Shown: positions 25,376 to 33,461, counted from the stretch's first letter. The stretch: 64,000 nt of DNA from CAYSSG01 sp964433635 (GCA_964433635.1 CAYSSG010000005.1:1-64000), one strand, 5' to 3'. Translations and numbers: made by a program. The notes: a model not told the origin generated them from the letters alone.

Positions 25376-26599
25376 GTGAGTCAATCATCATATAAAGTAC
25401 CTATCGGTCCCATTCATCCCTCGCTGGAAGAACCAATGACCTTTAATTTTGAGATAGCAGGGGAAAAGATAAAATCAATAGATTTAGCCCCGGGAGATAA
25501 TCATCGCGGAATTGAATTTATGGGAAGAAATAGAAATATCATTCAGATTATCTATCTTGCAGAAAGAATTTGTGGCATCTGTTCTGCCTCTCATCCCTAT
25601 GCTTTTTGCCGGGCTGTGGAAAATGCCGCCGGTATCGAGGTACCACCCAGGGCTGAATATATCCGGGCGATTATTGCGGAACTGGAAAGAATTCATTCTC
25701 ATATCTTATGGGCTGGTGTTGCCGCCCACGAATTAGGTTTTGATTCGGTATTATTCCTCTCCTGGAAAGTACGGGAAGAAGTTCTGGATCTTCTGGAACT
25801 ATTAACGGGAAATCGGATTAATTATGGAATGTATATGATTGGTGGCGTAAGGAGAGATATTTCAAATGAACAGATCCCCCGTATCAGACAGACCATAGAA
25901 TATTACAAAAATGTCTACCAGAAATTAGAAGATGTGTTTCTTGATGATCCCAGTATAGCCATCAGAACCAGAAATATTGGTGTTTTAACTTATGATGAGG
26001 CGTTGAGTCTGTCGGGTGTGGGGCCGACCACAAGGGCATCTGGCGTAAAAAAAGACGTGAGACAGGACCAGCCTTATTCAGCTTATGCCGATATGGATAT
26101 CAAGGCCATTACGCCGGATATGTATTCGGGTAAAGTCGTTGGCGATGTATATGATCGAATTATTGTTCGCATCCTGGAAGTCAAACAGTCTGTGGAGATT
26201 CTTGAGTATTGCTTAAATCATCTACCTGAGGGAGAAATATTAACCGAAAAAAAACTTGCCAAACTTCTGGGAAGCCTGAAGAAGGCTAAAGGCGAAGGGG
26301 TCGGAAGACATGAAGCCCCCCGCGGTGAGGTTATACATTATATCAAATTAAACGAAGGAGAATATCCGGAAGTGTGGAAAGCGAGGGCGCCTACGTATAA
26401 CAATCTGATGCCCTGGATTCCTATGTTACGAAATCAGGAAGTGGCGGATATTCCCATTGTCATTGCCTCCATTGACCCCTGTATAGGCTGTATGGATCGG
26501 GTGACACTTGTTGATTCTGATTCTCATGAAAAAGAGATCTTAACCAGGGAAGAATTAAGAAAATTAAGTATTGAAAAGACCAGGAGGATGGTGCGATGA
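25376..26599 (+). CDS. mbhL: MbhL, NiFe hydrogenase large (catalytic) subunit
   Basis: Holds the NiFe(CN)2CO site where protons are reduced to H2. 407 aa. N-terminal nickel ligands C66 and C69 in RICGICSASH; C-terminal ligands C369 and C372 in DPCIGCMDR. A 35-residue tail follows that last motif. By analogy with HycE, the tail would be cut after the Arg of CMDR by the protease encoded nearby (hycI). GTG start at 25376, eleven bases after mbhK. Group 4 assignment follows from the NuoD-like body and the Mrp neighbours. Confidence 0.96.
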   Translation: MSQSSYKVPIGPIHPSLEEPMTFNFEIAGEKIKSIDLAPGDNHRGIEFMGRNRNIIQIIYLAERICGICSASHPYAFCRAVENAAGIEVPPRAEYIRAIIAELERIHSHILWAGVAAHELGFDSVLFLSWKVREEVLDLLELLTGNRINYGMYMIGGVRRDISNEQIPRIRQTIEYYKNVYQKLEDVFLDDPSIAIRTRNIGVLTYDEALSLSGVGPTTRASGVKKDVRQDQPYSAYADMDIKAITPDMYSGKVVGDVYDRIIVRILEVKQSVEILEYCLNHLPEGEILTEKKLAKLLGSLKKAKGEGVGRHEAPRGEVIHYIKLNEGEYPEVWKARAPTYNNLMPWIPMLRNQEVADIPIVIASIDPCIGCMDRVTLVDSDSHEKEILTREELRKLSIEKTRRMVR

Positions 26600-27603
26600 G
26601 TGGCGAAAGTATCTCGATTTTCATTCTAAAAATATTAATTGCATTGGTCATAGCTGCTCTGGGGATCGTCATTGGTTTATTTTATAAAGGTATTGACCGG
26701 AAACTGGCAGCGATGTTACAGTCCCGTGTAGGACCTCCCATCAGGCAACCTTTTCTGGATTTCTTTAAACTGATGGTAAAGGAAAATATCGTACCTGAGA
26801 ATGCGGTTCCCTGGATTTTTAACGGGGCACCTGTCTTAGCACTTGTTTCCACAATCACGATCTTGTTTTATATTCCCCTGGCCACTTTTCCCGCTTTGCT
26901 GGGAAACTCAGGTGATTTGATATTGATTGCTTATCTATTAGCCATACCGGCCATTGCATTAGTAGCGGGAGGTTTTTCATCCGGATCCACCTATGCCAGC
27001 ATCGGAGCCCAGAGAGAAATGGTCATGATGATGAGTTATGAGCTGCCATTGGTCACAACGATCATTGTTTTAGGGTGGCGTTTAAGCTTAGCCTATCCCG
27101 GCTTGAATGTGTTCTCTCTGGAGGTCTTAAGTGCTAATCCGATTTGGGATTTAGTCGGTCCATTAGGTTTTATTGGTGCCTTATTTCTACTCTTTACACT
27201 GGCTATTGTGACACCGGCAGAGTTATCTATTGTACCTTTCGATATACCGGAGGCAGAGACCGAATTGGCAGGGGGTGTCTTAGTCGAGTATTCAGGTCGG
27301 AATTTAGCTCTTTTTGAATTAGCCAATGCCGTTAAGATGATTGTCATGGCTTCGCTGACTGTGGTACTCTTTTTCCCTTACAATATTTCACCCCTATTCT
27401 CTCTTGGGGGTGTTATTGCAGTTGGTTTGGATGTCCTGTTCTTTTTTGTAAAATTATTTGTCGTTATATTTTTTGAGGCAACATTGATTCGTGTTGCAGT
27501 CGCCCGTTTAAAGATAAACCAGGCTTCAGTAGCTTACTTGCTCTTTCTTTCTGCCATAGGTTTAATGGGTTTATTGTTTATAGCTATCGATTATATCTTA
27601 TAA
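26596..27603 (+). CDS. mbhM: MbhM, NuoH-like membrane anchor
   Basis: 335 aa, about eight helices of the complex I ND1/NuoH family. LQSRVGPPIRQPFLDFFKLM (about 36-55) and PFDIPEAETELAGGVLVEYS (about 214-233) are the diagnostic charged loops that couple the hydrogenase to the membrane arm. ATG overlaps the mbhL stop by four bases. Confidence 0.95.
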   Translation: MSGESISIFILKILIALVIAALGIVIGLFYKGIDRKLAAMLQSRVGPPIRQPFLDFFKLMVKENIVPENAVPWIFNGAPVLALVSTITILFYIPLATFPALLGNSGDLILIAYLLAIPAIALVAGGFSSGSTYASIGAQREMVMMMSYELPLVTTIIVLGWRLSLAYPGLNVFSLEVLSANPIWDLVGPLGFIGALFLLFTLAIVTPAELSIVPFDIPEAETELAGGVLVEYSGRNLALFELANAVKMIVMASLTVVLFFPYNISPLFSLGGVIAVGLDVLFFFVKLFVVIFFEATLIRVAVARLKINQASVAYLLFLSAIGLMGLLFIAIDYIL

Positions 27604-27623
27604 ATAGAACGAGGTGATGAAAA

Positions 27624-28031
27624 ATGCCAACACCAATGGTATTTGAGTTAATCAGGCAGTTGTTTAATAAGCCGGCGACTAATTGTTTCCCGGTGAAATA
27701 TTATCCCGGTAAGACTACTGTAACAGATCTTATGAAACAAGTACAGGATGGTGAAGTAAAAATTAATGCACCTGTGACAGTTCCGGAGAAATTCAGGGGT
27801 AAGATCACCTATGACCGGGATAAATGCATTGGATGTCAACTATGTATCAAGGTTTGCCCCTCTCGCGCAATTCAGTTTATTCCTGAAGAGAAGAAAATAA
27901 AGATTAGAATTGATCGGTGTATTTTTTGCTCGCAATGCAATGATATCTGTCCCGTAAGTTGCCTTCATATGTCTGAGGATTTTCTTCTGGCCAATGAAGA
28001 TCGTCTTGCTAAAGAGATGATTGTTGAATAG
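27624..28031 (+). CDS. mbhN: MbhN, NuoI-like 2x[4Fe-4S] ferredoxin subunit
   Basis: 135 aa. Two cluster motifs, CIGCQLCIKVCP and CIFCSQCNDICP, lie in the second half. In archaeal MBH this subunit accepts electrons from reduced ferredoxin and relays them to MbhJ. It is the last gene of the operon and faces hycI tail-to-tail across 46 bases, with no obvious terminator between them. Confidence 0.95.
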   Translation: MPTPMVFELIRQLFNKPATNCFPVKYYPGKTTVTDLMKQVQDGEVKINAPVTVPEKFRGKITYDRDKCIGCQLCIKVCPSRAIQFIPEEKKIKIRIDRCIFCSQCNDICPVSCLHMSEDFLLANEDRLAKEMIVE

Positions 28032-28077
28032 AGAATAGAATTTTTTGATATAGTTTGAAGGAATGGTAATCACTGAT

Positions 28078-28530
28078 CTATAAACTTAAAATATTTTCTA
28101 TCTGATTTTGCTGTAACCGATCAATCAGCTTATAACATCCTTTCAATACCGGTGGGCTCATTGTCTCACCCTTTTGGAGCAATAGAGGTTGAATGCCGAC
28201 AAAGATAATCTTTTGGCAATAAGGAGTCAGGTATTCTATAAGATAATGAAGTGGCAGGGAATGAGTAGACAGTTGAAGCGAAGCAATTTTTTCCAGGGGA
28301 ATGATTCGAAAATGACCGGCATCAAGATTTAGTTGGGCTGTATCGATAATAACAAGTAGTTGAGGCTTAATTTTTTCTATGATTGAGGTAACATTTTCTG
28401 GAGCGGATTTGCCATCCAGGGAAATCCAGTGATGATGATGAAAATGTTGCGCAACAAAGGAGCCGGCCCCATCATCACATCGCAGGCAATTGCCTACCCC
28501 CAGCAGAATATTTTTAGATTCCTTTTTCAT
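28078..28530 (-). CDS. hycI: hydrogenase maturation endopeptidase, HycI/HyaD family
   Basis: Nickel-dependent protease that trims the C-terminal extension of the hydrogenase large subunit after metal insertion. 150 aa. The N-terminal GVGNCLRCDDGAG motif contains the conserved Asp pair. IDTAQLNLDAG carries the second conserved acidic site, and a His-rich STHSLPLHYLIEY segment follows. The start is taken at 28530, where GAAGGG precedes the ATG; an upstream in-frame ATG would add 20 residues. It is the only minus-strand gene of the hydrogenase region, convergent with mbhN, and its likely target is MbhL. Confidence 0.9.
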   Translation of the reverse strand: MKKESKNILLGVGNCLRCDDGAGSFVAQHFHHHHWISLDGKSAPENVTSIIEKIKPQLLVIIDTAQLNLDAGHFRIIPLEKIASLQLSTHSLPLHYLIEYLTPYCQKIIFVGIQPLLLQKGETMSPPVLKGCYKLIDRLQQNQIENILSL

Positions 28531-28930
28531 GAAATATTTCCCTTCTACGATGCATGTGATTTGGTTATTTCCATAATATAAGAATATCATAACATAATTT
28601 TTAAAGAATAACGCCGATATCAGGTAGCTGAATGGGATAAAAATTTGCAGGAAAGTATAAAGAATTGTAATATGTTATTATTGAAGAGAATTTGATCATA
28701 TTTTTATCCTGTTTAAAACAAGTGAATGGGTATTTATCTGTATTGTACCAATAGGGTTAGTACATAAAATGAAACACAAAGAAGTGTCTGTTTGCTGTAT
28801 ACAAAATGCAACAAATAGACCGGAATGATCATCCTATCAACAAAGCATATCATTGTTAAGAAAAGTGTAAATAGATTTCAGGGGAGATAACGCCCCTCAC
28901 AATACTGTTTTTAGGGGGAGGTATAGATCT
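28531..28930. other. 400-bp divergent intergenic region
   Basis: Lies between hycI (-) and the SPOR gene (+), so it should hold promoters in both directions. One + strand candidate is listed separately. A short imperfect hairpin (AGGGG AGATAACG CCCCT, about 28881-28898) sits before the SPOR gene. No ORF or RNA gene was recognised. Confidence 0.5.
28743..28770 (+). promoter_or_regulatory. possible promoter of the SPOR-domain gene
   Basis: TTGTAC (28743-28748), a 16-base spacer and TAAAAT (28765-28770). Moderate match; the leader to the gene would be about 155 bases. Confidence 0.4.
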
Positions 28931-29569
28931 TTGAGACGATCAAGACGGATTTATAAAAGAAAATCCAGAAGTAACCTGGAAACACTCATTATCCTGATTG
29001 GAGCCATTTTTATCTTATCCGTTGCTTTTTATATGGCCAGAGAAAAGAGTTTTCTACCTCCGGAAGAAATAGAATCGGACCAGCAGATTTTTGTTGAAGA
29101 GGAAATTGTCCAGGAAGGTGAACCGGATCAGCAGGTTATCGAAGAACTGGTTGCACAGGGAAGTCCTGTCAGCGAAAAGACGGTCATACAGGAGGCATTA
29201 GAGCAGCCTGAGCCTGCCGAAGTTACGAGGCCTTCACAGCAGGTAGAGCCGGTTGTGCAGGGTGAAGGTGCCAGAATTGAAGGTCAGGCAATTCCTGAGG
29301 TGACCAGACCCACAGAAATAGTCAGTGAGGTAGAACAGCCAACCCTTTCAGGAATTGTGTATACAATTCAAGTAGGTTATTTTTCAGTGGAAGGCAATGC
29401 CAAAGCTTTAGCCGCAGAGATAGGTAATCGTGGATTTCAAACAGCAATTGTTAAACATAATAATGCCTTTAAAGTTCAGGTTGGTGCTTATCAGGAGCGC
29501 GGGCAAGCTGAAAGAGCATCCCAGCAGTTAAAAAATATGGGTTACGAGGTTTGGATTACCCAAAGGTAA
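28931..29569 (+). CDS. membrane-anchored SPOR-domain protein
   Basis: 212 aa. Arg/Lys-rich cytoplasmic N-terminus (residues 1-17), one membrane helix (about 19-37), then an acidic Glu/Gln/Pro linker (about 40-140) in which EVTRP occurs twice. The C-terminal SPOR domain (about 143-212) starts TIQVGYF and contains FKVQVGAYQERGQAE. SPOR domains bind denuded peptidoglycan glycans at division sites, so an envelope or division role is likely. TTG start at 28931 after GGGGGAGG with a ten-base gap. It stands alone ahead of rex and its partners are not evident. Confidence 0.82.
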   Translation: MRRSRRIYKRKSRSNLETLIILIGAIFILSVAFYMAREKSFLPPEEIESDQQIFVEEEIVQEGEPDQQVIEELVAQGSPVSEKTVIQEALEQPEPAEVTRPSQQVEPVVQGEGARIEGQAIPEVTRPTEIVSEVEQPTLSGIVYTIQVGYFSVEGNAKALAAEIGNRGFQTAIVKHNNAFKVQVGAYQERGQAERASQQLKNMGYEVWITQR

Positions 29570-29624
29570 CTTTGCGAATAATTATTATTGTTGTTGTTAA
29601 AATTGGAATTATATTTGAGTGTTA

Positions 29625-30341
29625 ATGAGAAAATACCATACAATTAAACATCATCGAAAGAATATACCGCAGCCTACCATCCATCGTTTGTCTTTATGTC
29701 TCAGGAGTTTGGAAACATGGATTGAAACAGAAGAAGGCAGGGAACGAGACACTATTTCTTCATCGGAAATTTCAGAGATTACAGGTATCCATTCCGATCA
29801 GATTCGTAAAGATCTTACCTATTTTGGAGAATTTGGGAAGAGAGGCATCGGGTATCCTGTTAAAGAGCTCATTACGGCATTAAAGCTTATATTAGGTTCA
29901 AGCAGGAAATGGGATATTGTGATAGCAGGTGCAGGGAATCTCGGAGAAGCCCTGGTTCGTTATAAAGGATTTCAAAAGAGAGGTTTTCATTTTAAGGCAA
30001 TTTTTGATAATGAGCCATCTAAAATAGGTAAAGTATTTGCTGGTATTAAAATCAGACCTATAGGAGATATGGTAGATTACATCAGGAAAATGAAAGTCAA
30101 AGTAGGTATTATTGCTGTTCCCGCCAAGTCTGCTCAAGAGGTTACTGATTACATGATTGCCGGCGGCATTCAATCTATTTTAAATTTTGCTCCCGCTAAT
30201 CTTAAATGTCCTGATGATGTCAGGATCAATTCGATTGATATTTCCATAGAACTTGAGAGACTGGTCTTTTTTTTAACTTCTGAACAAAAACAGAATGGGA
30301 ATATCAGGAAAAAATCCCTGAACTTTCCCTTAGATCTGTAA
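29625..30341 (+). CDS. rex: redox-sensing transcriptional repressor Rex
   Basis: Binds DNA when the NADH/NAD+ ratio is low and releases it on binding NADH, controlling fermentation and hydrogenase genes. 238 aa. N-terminal winged helix (about 1-80) with SSSEISEITGIHSDQIRKDL and the YFGEFGKRGIGY wing. The Rossmann domain has GAGNLGEALVRYKGF near 104-118, and the domain-swapped C-terminal helix follows. ATG at 29625; a GTG six bases upstream is possible. A near-perfect Rex operator lies in front of the next operon (30484-30501), giving it an obvious local target. Confidence 0.95.
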   Translation: MRKYHTIKHHRKNIPQPTIHRLSLCLRSLETWIETEEGRERDTISSSEISEITGIHSDQIRKDLTYFGEFGKRGIGYPVKELITALKLILGSSRKWDIVIAGAGNLGEALVRYKGFQKRGFHFKAIFDNEPSKIGKVFAGIKIRPIGDMVDYIRKMKVKVGIIAVPAKSAQEVTDYMIAGGIQSILNFAPANLKCPDDVRINSIDISIELERLVFFLTSEQKQNGNIRKKSLNFPLDL

Positions 30342-30440
30342 ATCAGGTCATTTATCATCCCTATGAACGGAATAATATACAGTCAATATCAGAAGAAAAA
30401 CCATGATTATTTGCGCAAGTGTTCAAAATGGCGGTGGAAG

Positions 30441-30470
30441 TTGACATGCTCTTTGGATGTATGTTAAAAT
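30441..30470 (+). promoter_or_regulatory. promoter of the DRTGG-formate dehydrogenase operon
   Basis: Consensus -35 TTGACA (30441-30446), an 18-base spacer and TAAAAT (30465-30470), giving a predicted start near 30477. This is the best promoter match in the energy-gene region. Confidence 0.7.
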
Positions 30471-30483
30471 CATCTGGAGTGTC

Positions 30484-30501
30484 TTGTGATATTTTTCACA
30501 A
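30484..30501 (+). promoter_or_regulatory. Rex operator
   Basis: TTGTGATATTTTTCACAA matches the Rex consensus TTGTGAANNNNTTCACAA at all but one arm position. It begins about seven bases after the predicted transcription start, where a bound repressor would block transcription. The rex gene ends 143 bases upstream. Confidence 0.8.
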
Positions 30502-30596
30502 TTTATTTAAATTATTCGTGTTCTGTAAAAATTTAACATGATAGTAATTAAAACCATATTTAATTGTACGAATGATGGGAATCATAAGAGGCTTTT

Positions 30597-30944
30597 ATGA
30601 AAATCAATGACATTGTTACCATTTTAGATGCGGAAGTATTAACCGGGGAAGATTTTCTTAATCAGGAGATTGAAGAATTTGCCGTAAGTGATCTGTTAAG
30701 TGATGTCCTTGCTCTCAGCAAGGATAATTTTTTGTTATTAACAGGCTTAACGACACAGCAGGTGGTCAGAACAGCTGAAATTGCGGGAGGAATAGGAGTT
30801 GTCTTTGTGCGCGGAAAGACTCCCGAACAGGAAGCGATCGGTTTGGCACGTTCCCATCGCATACCTCTATTAATGACCACAAAGAAGGCTTTTGAAGCCT
30901 GCAAAGCCATTGTTGAGGCATTGAATAATCAAGAGAAGATATGA
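30597..30944 (+). CDS. DRTGG-domain protein (first of two)
   Basis: 115 aa, a single DRTGG domain with the family's V-R-A-E-I-A-GG-I segment (about 58-68) and the closing LARSHRIPLLMTTKKAFE. DRTGG domains occur next to CBS domains and in phosphotransacetylase-like proteins; their ligand is not established. It heads an operon overlapping the CBS-ATPase gene by four bases. Similar small genes are found beside soluble hydrogenase and formate dehydrogenase operons in anaerobes. The start is ATG at 30597, 96 bases after the Rex box. Domain call good, function unknown. Confidence 0.8.
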   Translation: MKINDIVTILDAEVLTGEDFLNQEIEEFAVSDLLSDVLALSKDNFLLLTGLTTQQVVRTAEIAGGIGVVFVRGKTPEQEAIGLARSHRIPLLMTTKKAFEACKAIVEALNNQEKI

Positions 30945-31879
30945 CCATATTACATTCTAGAGAAAAATTGACCTTGGCAAATGAGCTGATCTATGAAATC
31001 AAAGTAAAAGATACCATGACCAAAGAGGTCATTTCTTTTAGCCAGAAAGCTACTTTTCGGGAAATACAGATGTCATTAAAGAAAAATAGAATATCTGGTG
31101 TTCCCATTCTGGATGAAAAGAAGAATATTATTGGCATGATCAGCATCGACAATGTCATTACTGCCCTGGATGAAGGGTATGTGAATGAAGAAGTGAAGAG
31201 CTATATGACCAGGGATGTGATTACGATTCCTCAAAGTGATTCTCTGGTCTCCGCGATTAAAAAGTTTGAGCGGTACAAATACGGTAGGTTGCCGGTAACC
31301 AAAAATGCCCGCAGCAACATGATTGTGGGAATTTTAACCATGGGTGATATATTAAATCGCCTGTTGGAAAGCATCCAATCGATTGCGGAGAAGGTAGAAG
31401 ATAAAGAAGCAAAAAATACACTGCTTTCAGACAAAATGGTTAAACAAACACAACAGAAAAACCTGCGTTTTGAGGTTAAAAAATCAGATTTTGATAATGC
31501 AGGTAGCGTCGCCAGTATGATCCGGAATTATCTGCAAAAATCTGGCATTGATAAGCAAATCCTGAGAAGAGTAGCGATTGTCTGTTATGAGGCTGAGATG
31601 AACATCAGTATCCATTCCCTGGGTGGATATATTTCTATGGAAGTAGGTCAGGAGAATATTGCGATTACTGCTGTTGATTATGGGCCAGGTATTCCGGATG
31701 TAGAAGAGGCAATGAAACCGGGGTTTACCACTGCATCTGAACAGATCAGGGCTCTGGGATTTGGTGCAGGAATGGGCTTGCCTAATATCAAGAAGTGTTC
31801 AGACCATCTTGAGCTGGAGTCTTCTATGGAAACCGGTACCATTTTAAAAGCTGTTATTCGTTTAGGGGGACAAAGATGA
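30941..31879 (+). CDS. CBS-pair protein with C-terminal serine-kinase-like HATPase
   Basis: 312 aa. Two CBS domains (about 22-75, starting VKDTMTKEVI, and about 85-150, starting VKSYMTRDVI) can bind adenine nucleotides or S-adenosyl compounds. A short linker leads to an RsbW/RsbT-type GHKL ATPase (about 180-312). Its N-box is YEAEMNISIHS near 215, G1 is DYGPGI and G2 is GFGAGMGLPN. No phospho-acceptor (STAS) partner is encoded nearby, so its substrate is unknown. It overlaps both neighbours by four bases. An energy- or nucleotide-responsive switch for the redox enzymes downstream is inferred. Confidence 0.85.
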   Translation: MTILHSREKLTLANELIYEIKVKDTMTKEVISFSQKATFREIQMSLKKNRISGVPILDEKKNIIGMISIDNVITALDEGYVNEEVKSYMTRDVITIPQSDSLVSAIKKFERYKYGRLPVTKNARSNMIVGILTMGDILNRLLESIQSIAEKVEDKEAKNTLLSDKMVKQTQQKNLRFEVKKSDFDNAGSVASMIRNYLQKSGIDKQILRRVAIVCYEAEMNISIHSLGGYISMEVGQENIAITAVDYGPGIPDVEEAMKPGFTTASEQIRALGFGAGMGLPNIKKCSDHLELESSMETGTILKAVIRLGGQR

Positions 31880-32220
31880 AACTAAGTCAAATCATAAGTC
31901 AATGTAATCTACAGAAAATAGTGTTTTGTGCTGATGATGACATCAAAGCAGGTTATTGTGGTGATTTAATGTCAGATGTTATCGCCAATGCTGCCAGCAG
32001 CAGTATCTGGATTACCATTCAGGCTCATAAGAACAGTATTGCAGTTGCCTTGATCAAGGACATACGGGCAATTGTTTTTACAAATAATGTGGAAGTAAAC
32101 CAGGAATTGATTGAAAAAGCGAGAGAAGAGAACATTAATCTATTGAGAACTGAGAAGAATTCTTTTCAAATTTCAGGTTTGTTATACAAATTTTTGGAGG
32201 ATCATTCTGAAAAAGATTGA
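31876..32220 (+). CDS. DRTGG-like protein (second of two)
   Basis: 114 aa with the same fold pattern as the first DRTGG gene but more divergent. The N-terminal hydrophobic strand IVFCADDDIKAGYCGDLMSDV is followed by an AVALIKDIRAIVFTNN segment and a C-terminal helix. It overlaps the CBS-ATPase gene by four bases, and its last 14 bases overlap the PHP gene. Paired DRTGG proteins around a CBS-ATPase suggest a multi-subunit sensor. That is inference. Confidence 0.72.
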   Translation: MKLSQIISQCNLQKIVFCADDDIKAGYCGDLMSDVIANAASSSIWITIQAHKNSIAVALIKDIRAIVFTNNVEVNQELIEKAREENINLLRTEKNSFQISGLLYKFLEDHSEKD

Positions 32221-32953
32221 TTTACATATTCACTCTTCTCTTTCTGCCTGCGGGGAAAATATGATGTCCCCGCAAAGTATTCTAAAAAGGGCAGAGCAAA
32301 GTGGATTAAACTTAATTGCTGTCACTGATCATAATGCAGTTGCCCACTCGATCTTGATTAGTATGCTTAAAAAAGCAAGTTCGGTTAATGTTATTTTTGG
32401 GGTTGAGTTGACTACCAGGGAAGAAATTCATTTATTAGGTTATTTTCCAGATGAATTCAGCATAAGAGAGATGGAGAAAAAGATAGACGACTCTCTGCCA
32501 AAAATAAAGAATAGATCTTCTTTCTTTGGAGACCAGCTCATCTATGACGAAAAAGAAGAAATCATTGAAATAGATGATATGCTAAGACAAAATGCTTTAC
32601 AGGTAAGCATGGAGGAGCTGATTAATTTTATACATTCTCTGGGTGGAATCGCAATTCCGGCCCATATTAATAGAGATTATTGCAGTATAAAAAGCCAGAT
32701 AGGGTTTTTAGATCCTCAAAGTGATTTTGATGCAGTTGAATTATCAAGATTTGAATGGATCAATAAGAGGTACAAAATAGGGGATCTACTGGAAGGATTT
32801 CCGGTAATGAGCGGTTCAGACAGTCATTTTTTGGAAGATATCGGAACATTTTTTTTGGAAGTGGAAGATGATAATCATATCATAAATTTTGATTCATTAA
32901 AAAATTTTCTAAGGAAGATCAAGATTGAAAAATATAGCGGACCATCTTTTTGA
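32207..32953 (+). CDS. PHP-domain metal-dependent phosphoesterase
   Basis: PHP proteins hydrolyse phosphate esters using a cluster of His/Asp ligands. The first ATG in this frame is at 32261, but the essential N-terminal ligands (LHIHSS) are encoded upstream of it. The only suitable start region is CTG at 32207 (or ATT at 32204), six (or three) bases after a perfect GGAGG inside the preceding gene. That gives 248 aa beginning (M)KKIDLHIHS. Other ligand motifs visible: AVTDHNAV near 43, GVELTTREEIHLLGY, IPAHINR and GSDSHFLED. The operon context suggests a regulator or small-molecule phosphatase. The substrate is unknown. Confidence 0.8.
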   Translation: MKKIDLHIHSSLSACGENMMSPQSILKRAEQSGLNLIAVTDHNAVAHSILISMLKKASSVNVIFGVELTTREEIHLLGYFPDEFSIREMEKKIDDSLPKIKNRSSFFGDQLIYDEKEEIIEIDDMLRQNALQVSMEELINFIHSLGGIAIPAHINRDYCSIKSQIGFLDPQSDFDAVELSRFEWINKRYKIGDLLEGFPVMSGSDSHFLEDIGTFFLEVEDDNHIINFDSLKNFLRKIKIEKYSGPSF

Positions 32954-33461
32954 TATTATAGAAAATTCGGTGAATGCCGGGGCAGATGAAGTGATTGTAA
33001 AGATAGCTCACGCTAACAATCATTTTTTTTGCAGCATTTCTGATAATGGAAAAGGAATCAGCGGGCAGGAAGTATTAGATCCCTTTGTAACATCCAGAAA
33101 GACCAGAAGAGTTGGATTAGGTCTTCCTTTATTAAAAAGGGCAGCAGAAGATACCGGGGGATATTTAAATGTAAGGAGAATAGATAAAAACGGAGGAACT
33201 GCTCTTCAATTTAAAATGGACATGTCTCACATTGATGCCAAACCCTTTGGAGATTTGGCCAGGACTTTTTCAGACATCTTCTTTTCCTGGCCGGAAATTG
33301 TTCTAAAATTATTTATTGTAGAAAAAGATACAGAGGACCTTATTTTAGATTTTCAAGAATTACGCAACGAAATCGATGAAGGATTAAAAAATTATATCAG
33401 CATAAGGAAACATATCAATGAGATTATCAAAAACGAGCTAAAAAAAATCAAGATTGTGTAA
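32925..33461 (+). CDS. stand-alone GHKL ATPase (histidine-kinase-like) protein
   Basis: 178 aa. N-box DIIENSVNAGADEV (about 10-23), G1 SDNGKGI and G2 RRVGLGLPLLKRAAED, so the ATP lid is complete. There is no dimerisation/His-phosphotransfer domain, sensor or membrane segment. The C-terminal 70 residues are helical and unassigned. TTG start at 32925, overlapping the PHP gene by 29 bases. It is the last member of the five-gene module before the formate dehydrogenase genes. It could be a kinase for an unseen partner or an ATP-dependent switch. Confidence 0.8.
   Translation: MKNIADHLFDIIENSVNAGADEVIVKIAHANNHFFCSISDNGKGISGQEVLDPFVTSRKTRRVGLGLPLLKRAAEDTGGYLNVRRIDKNGGTALQFKMDMSHIDAKPFGDLARTFSDIFFSWPEIVLKLFIVEKDTEDLILDFQELRNEIDEGLKNYISIRKHINEIIKNELKKIKIV

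Noticed and set aside
28775..28815. Fifth copy of the inverted-repeat element
   Set aside because: A GTATACAAAATG word resembles the right end of element C, but no left end or family consensus lies nearby.
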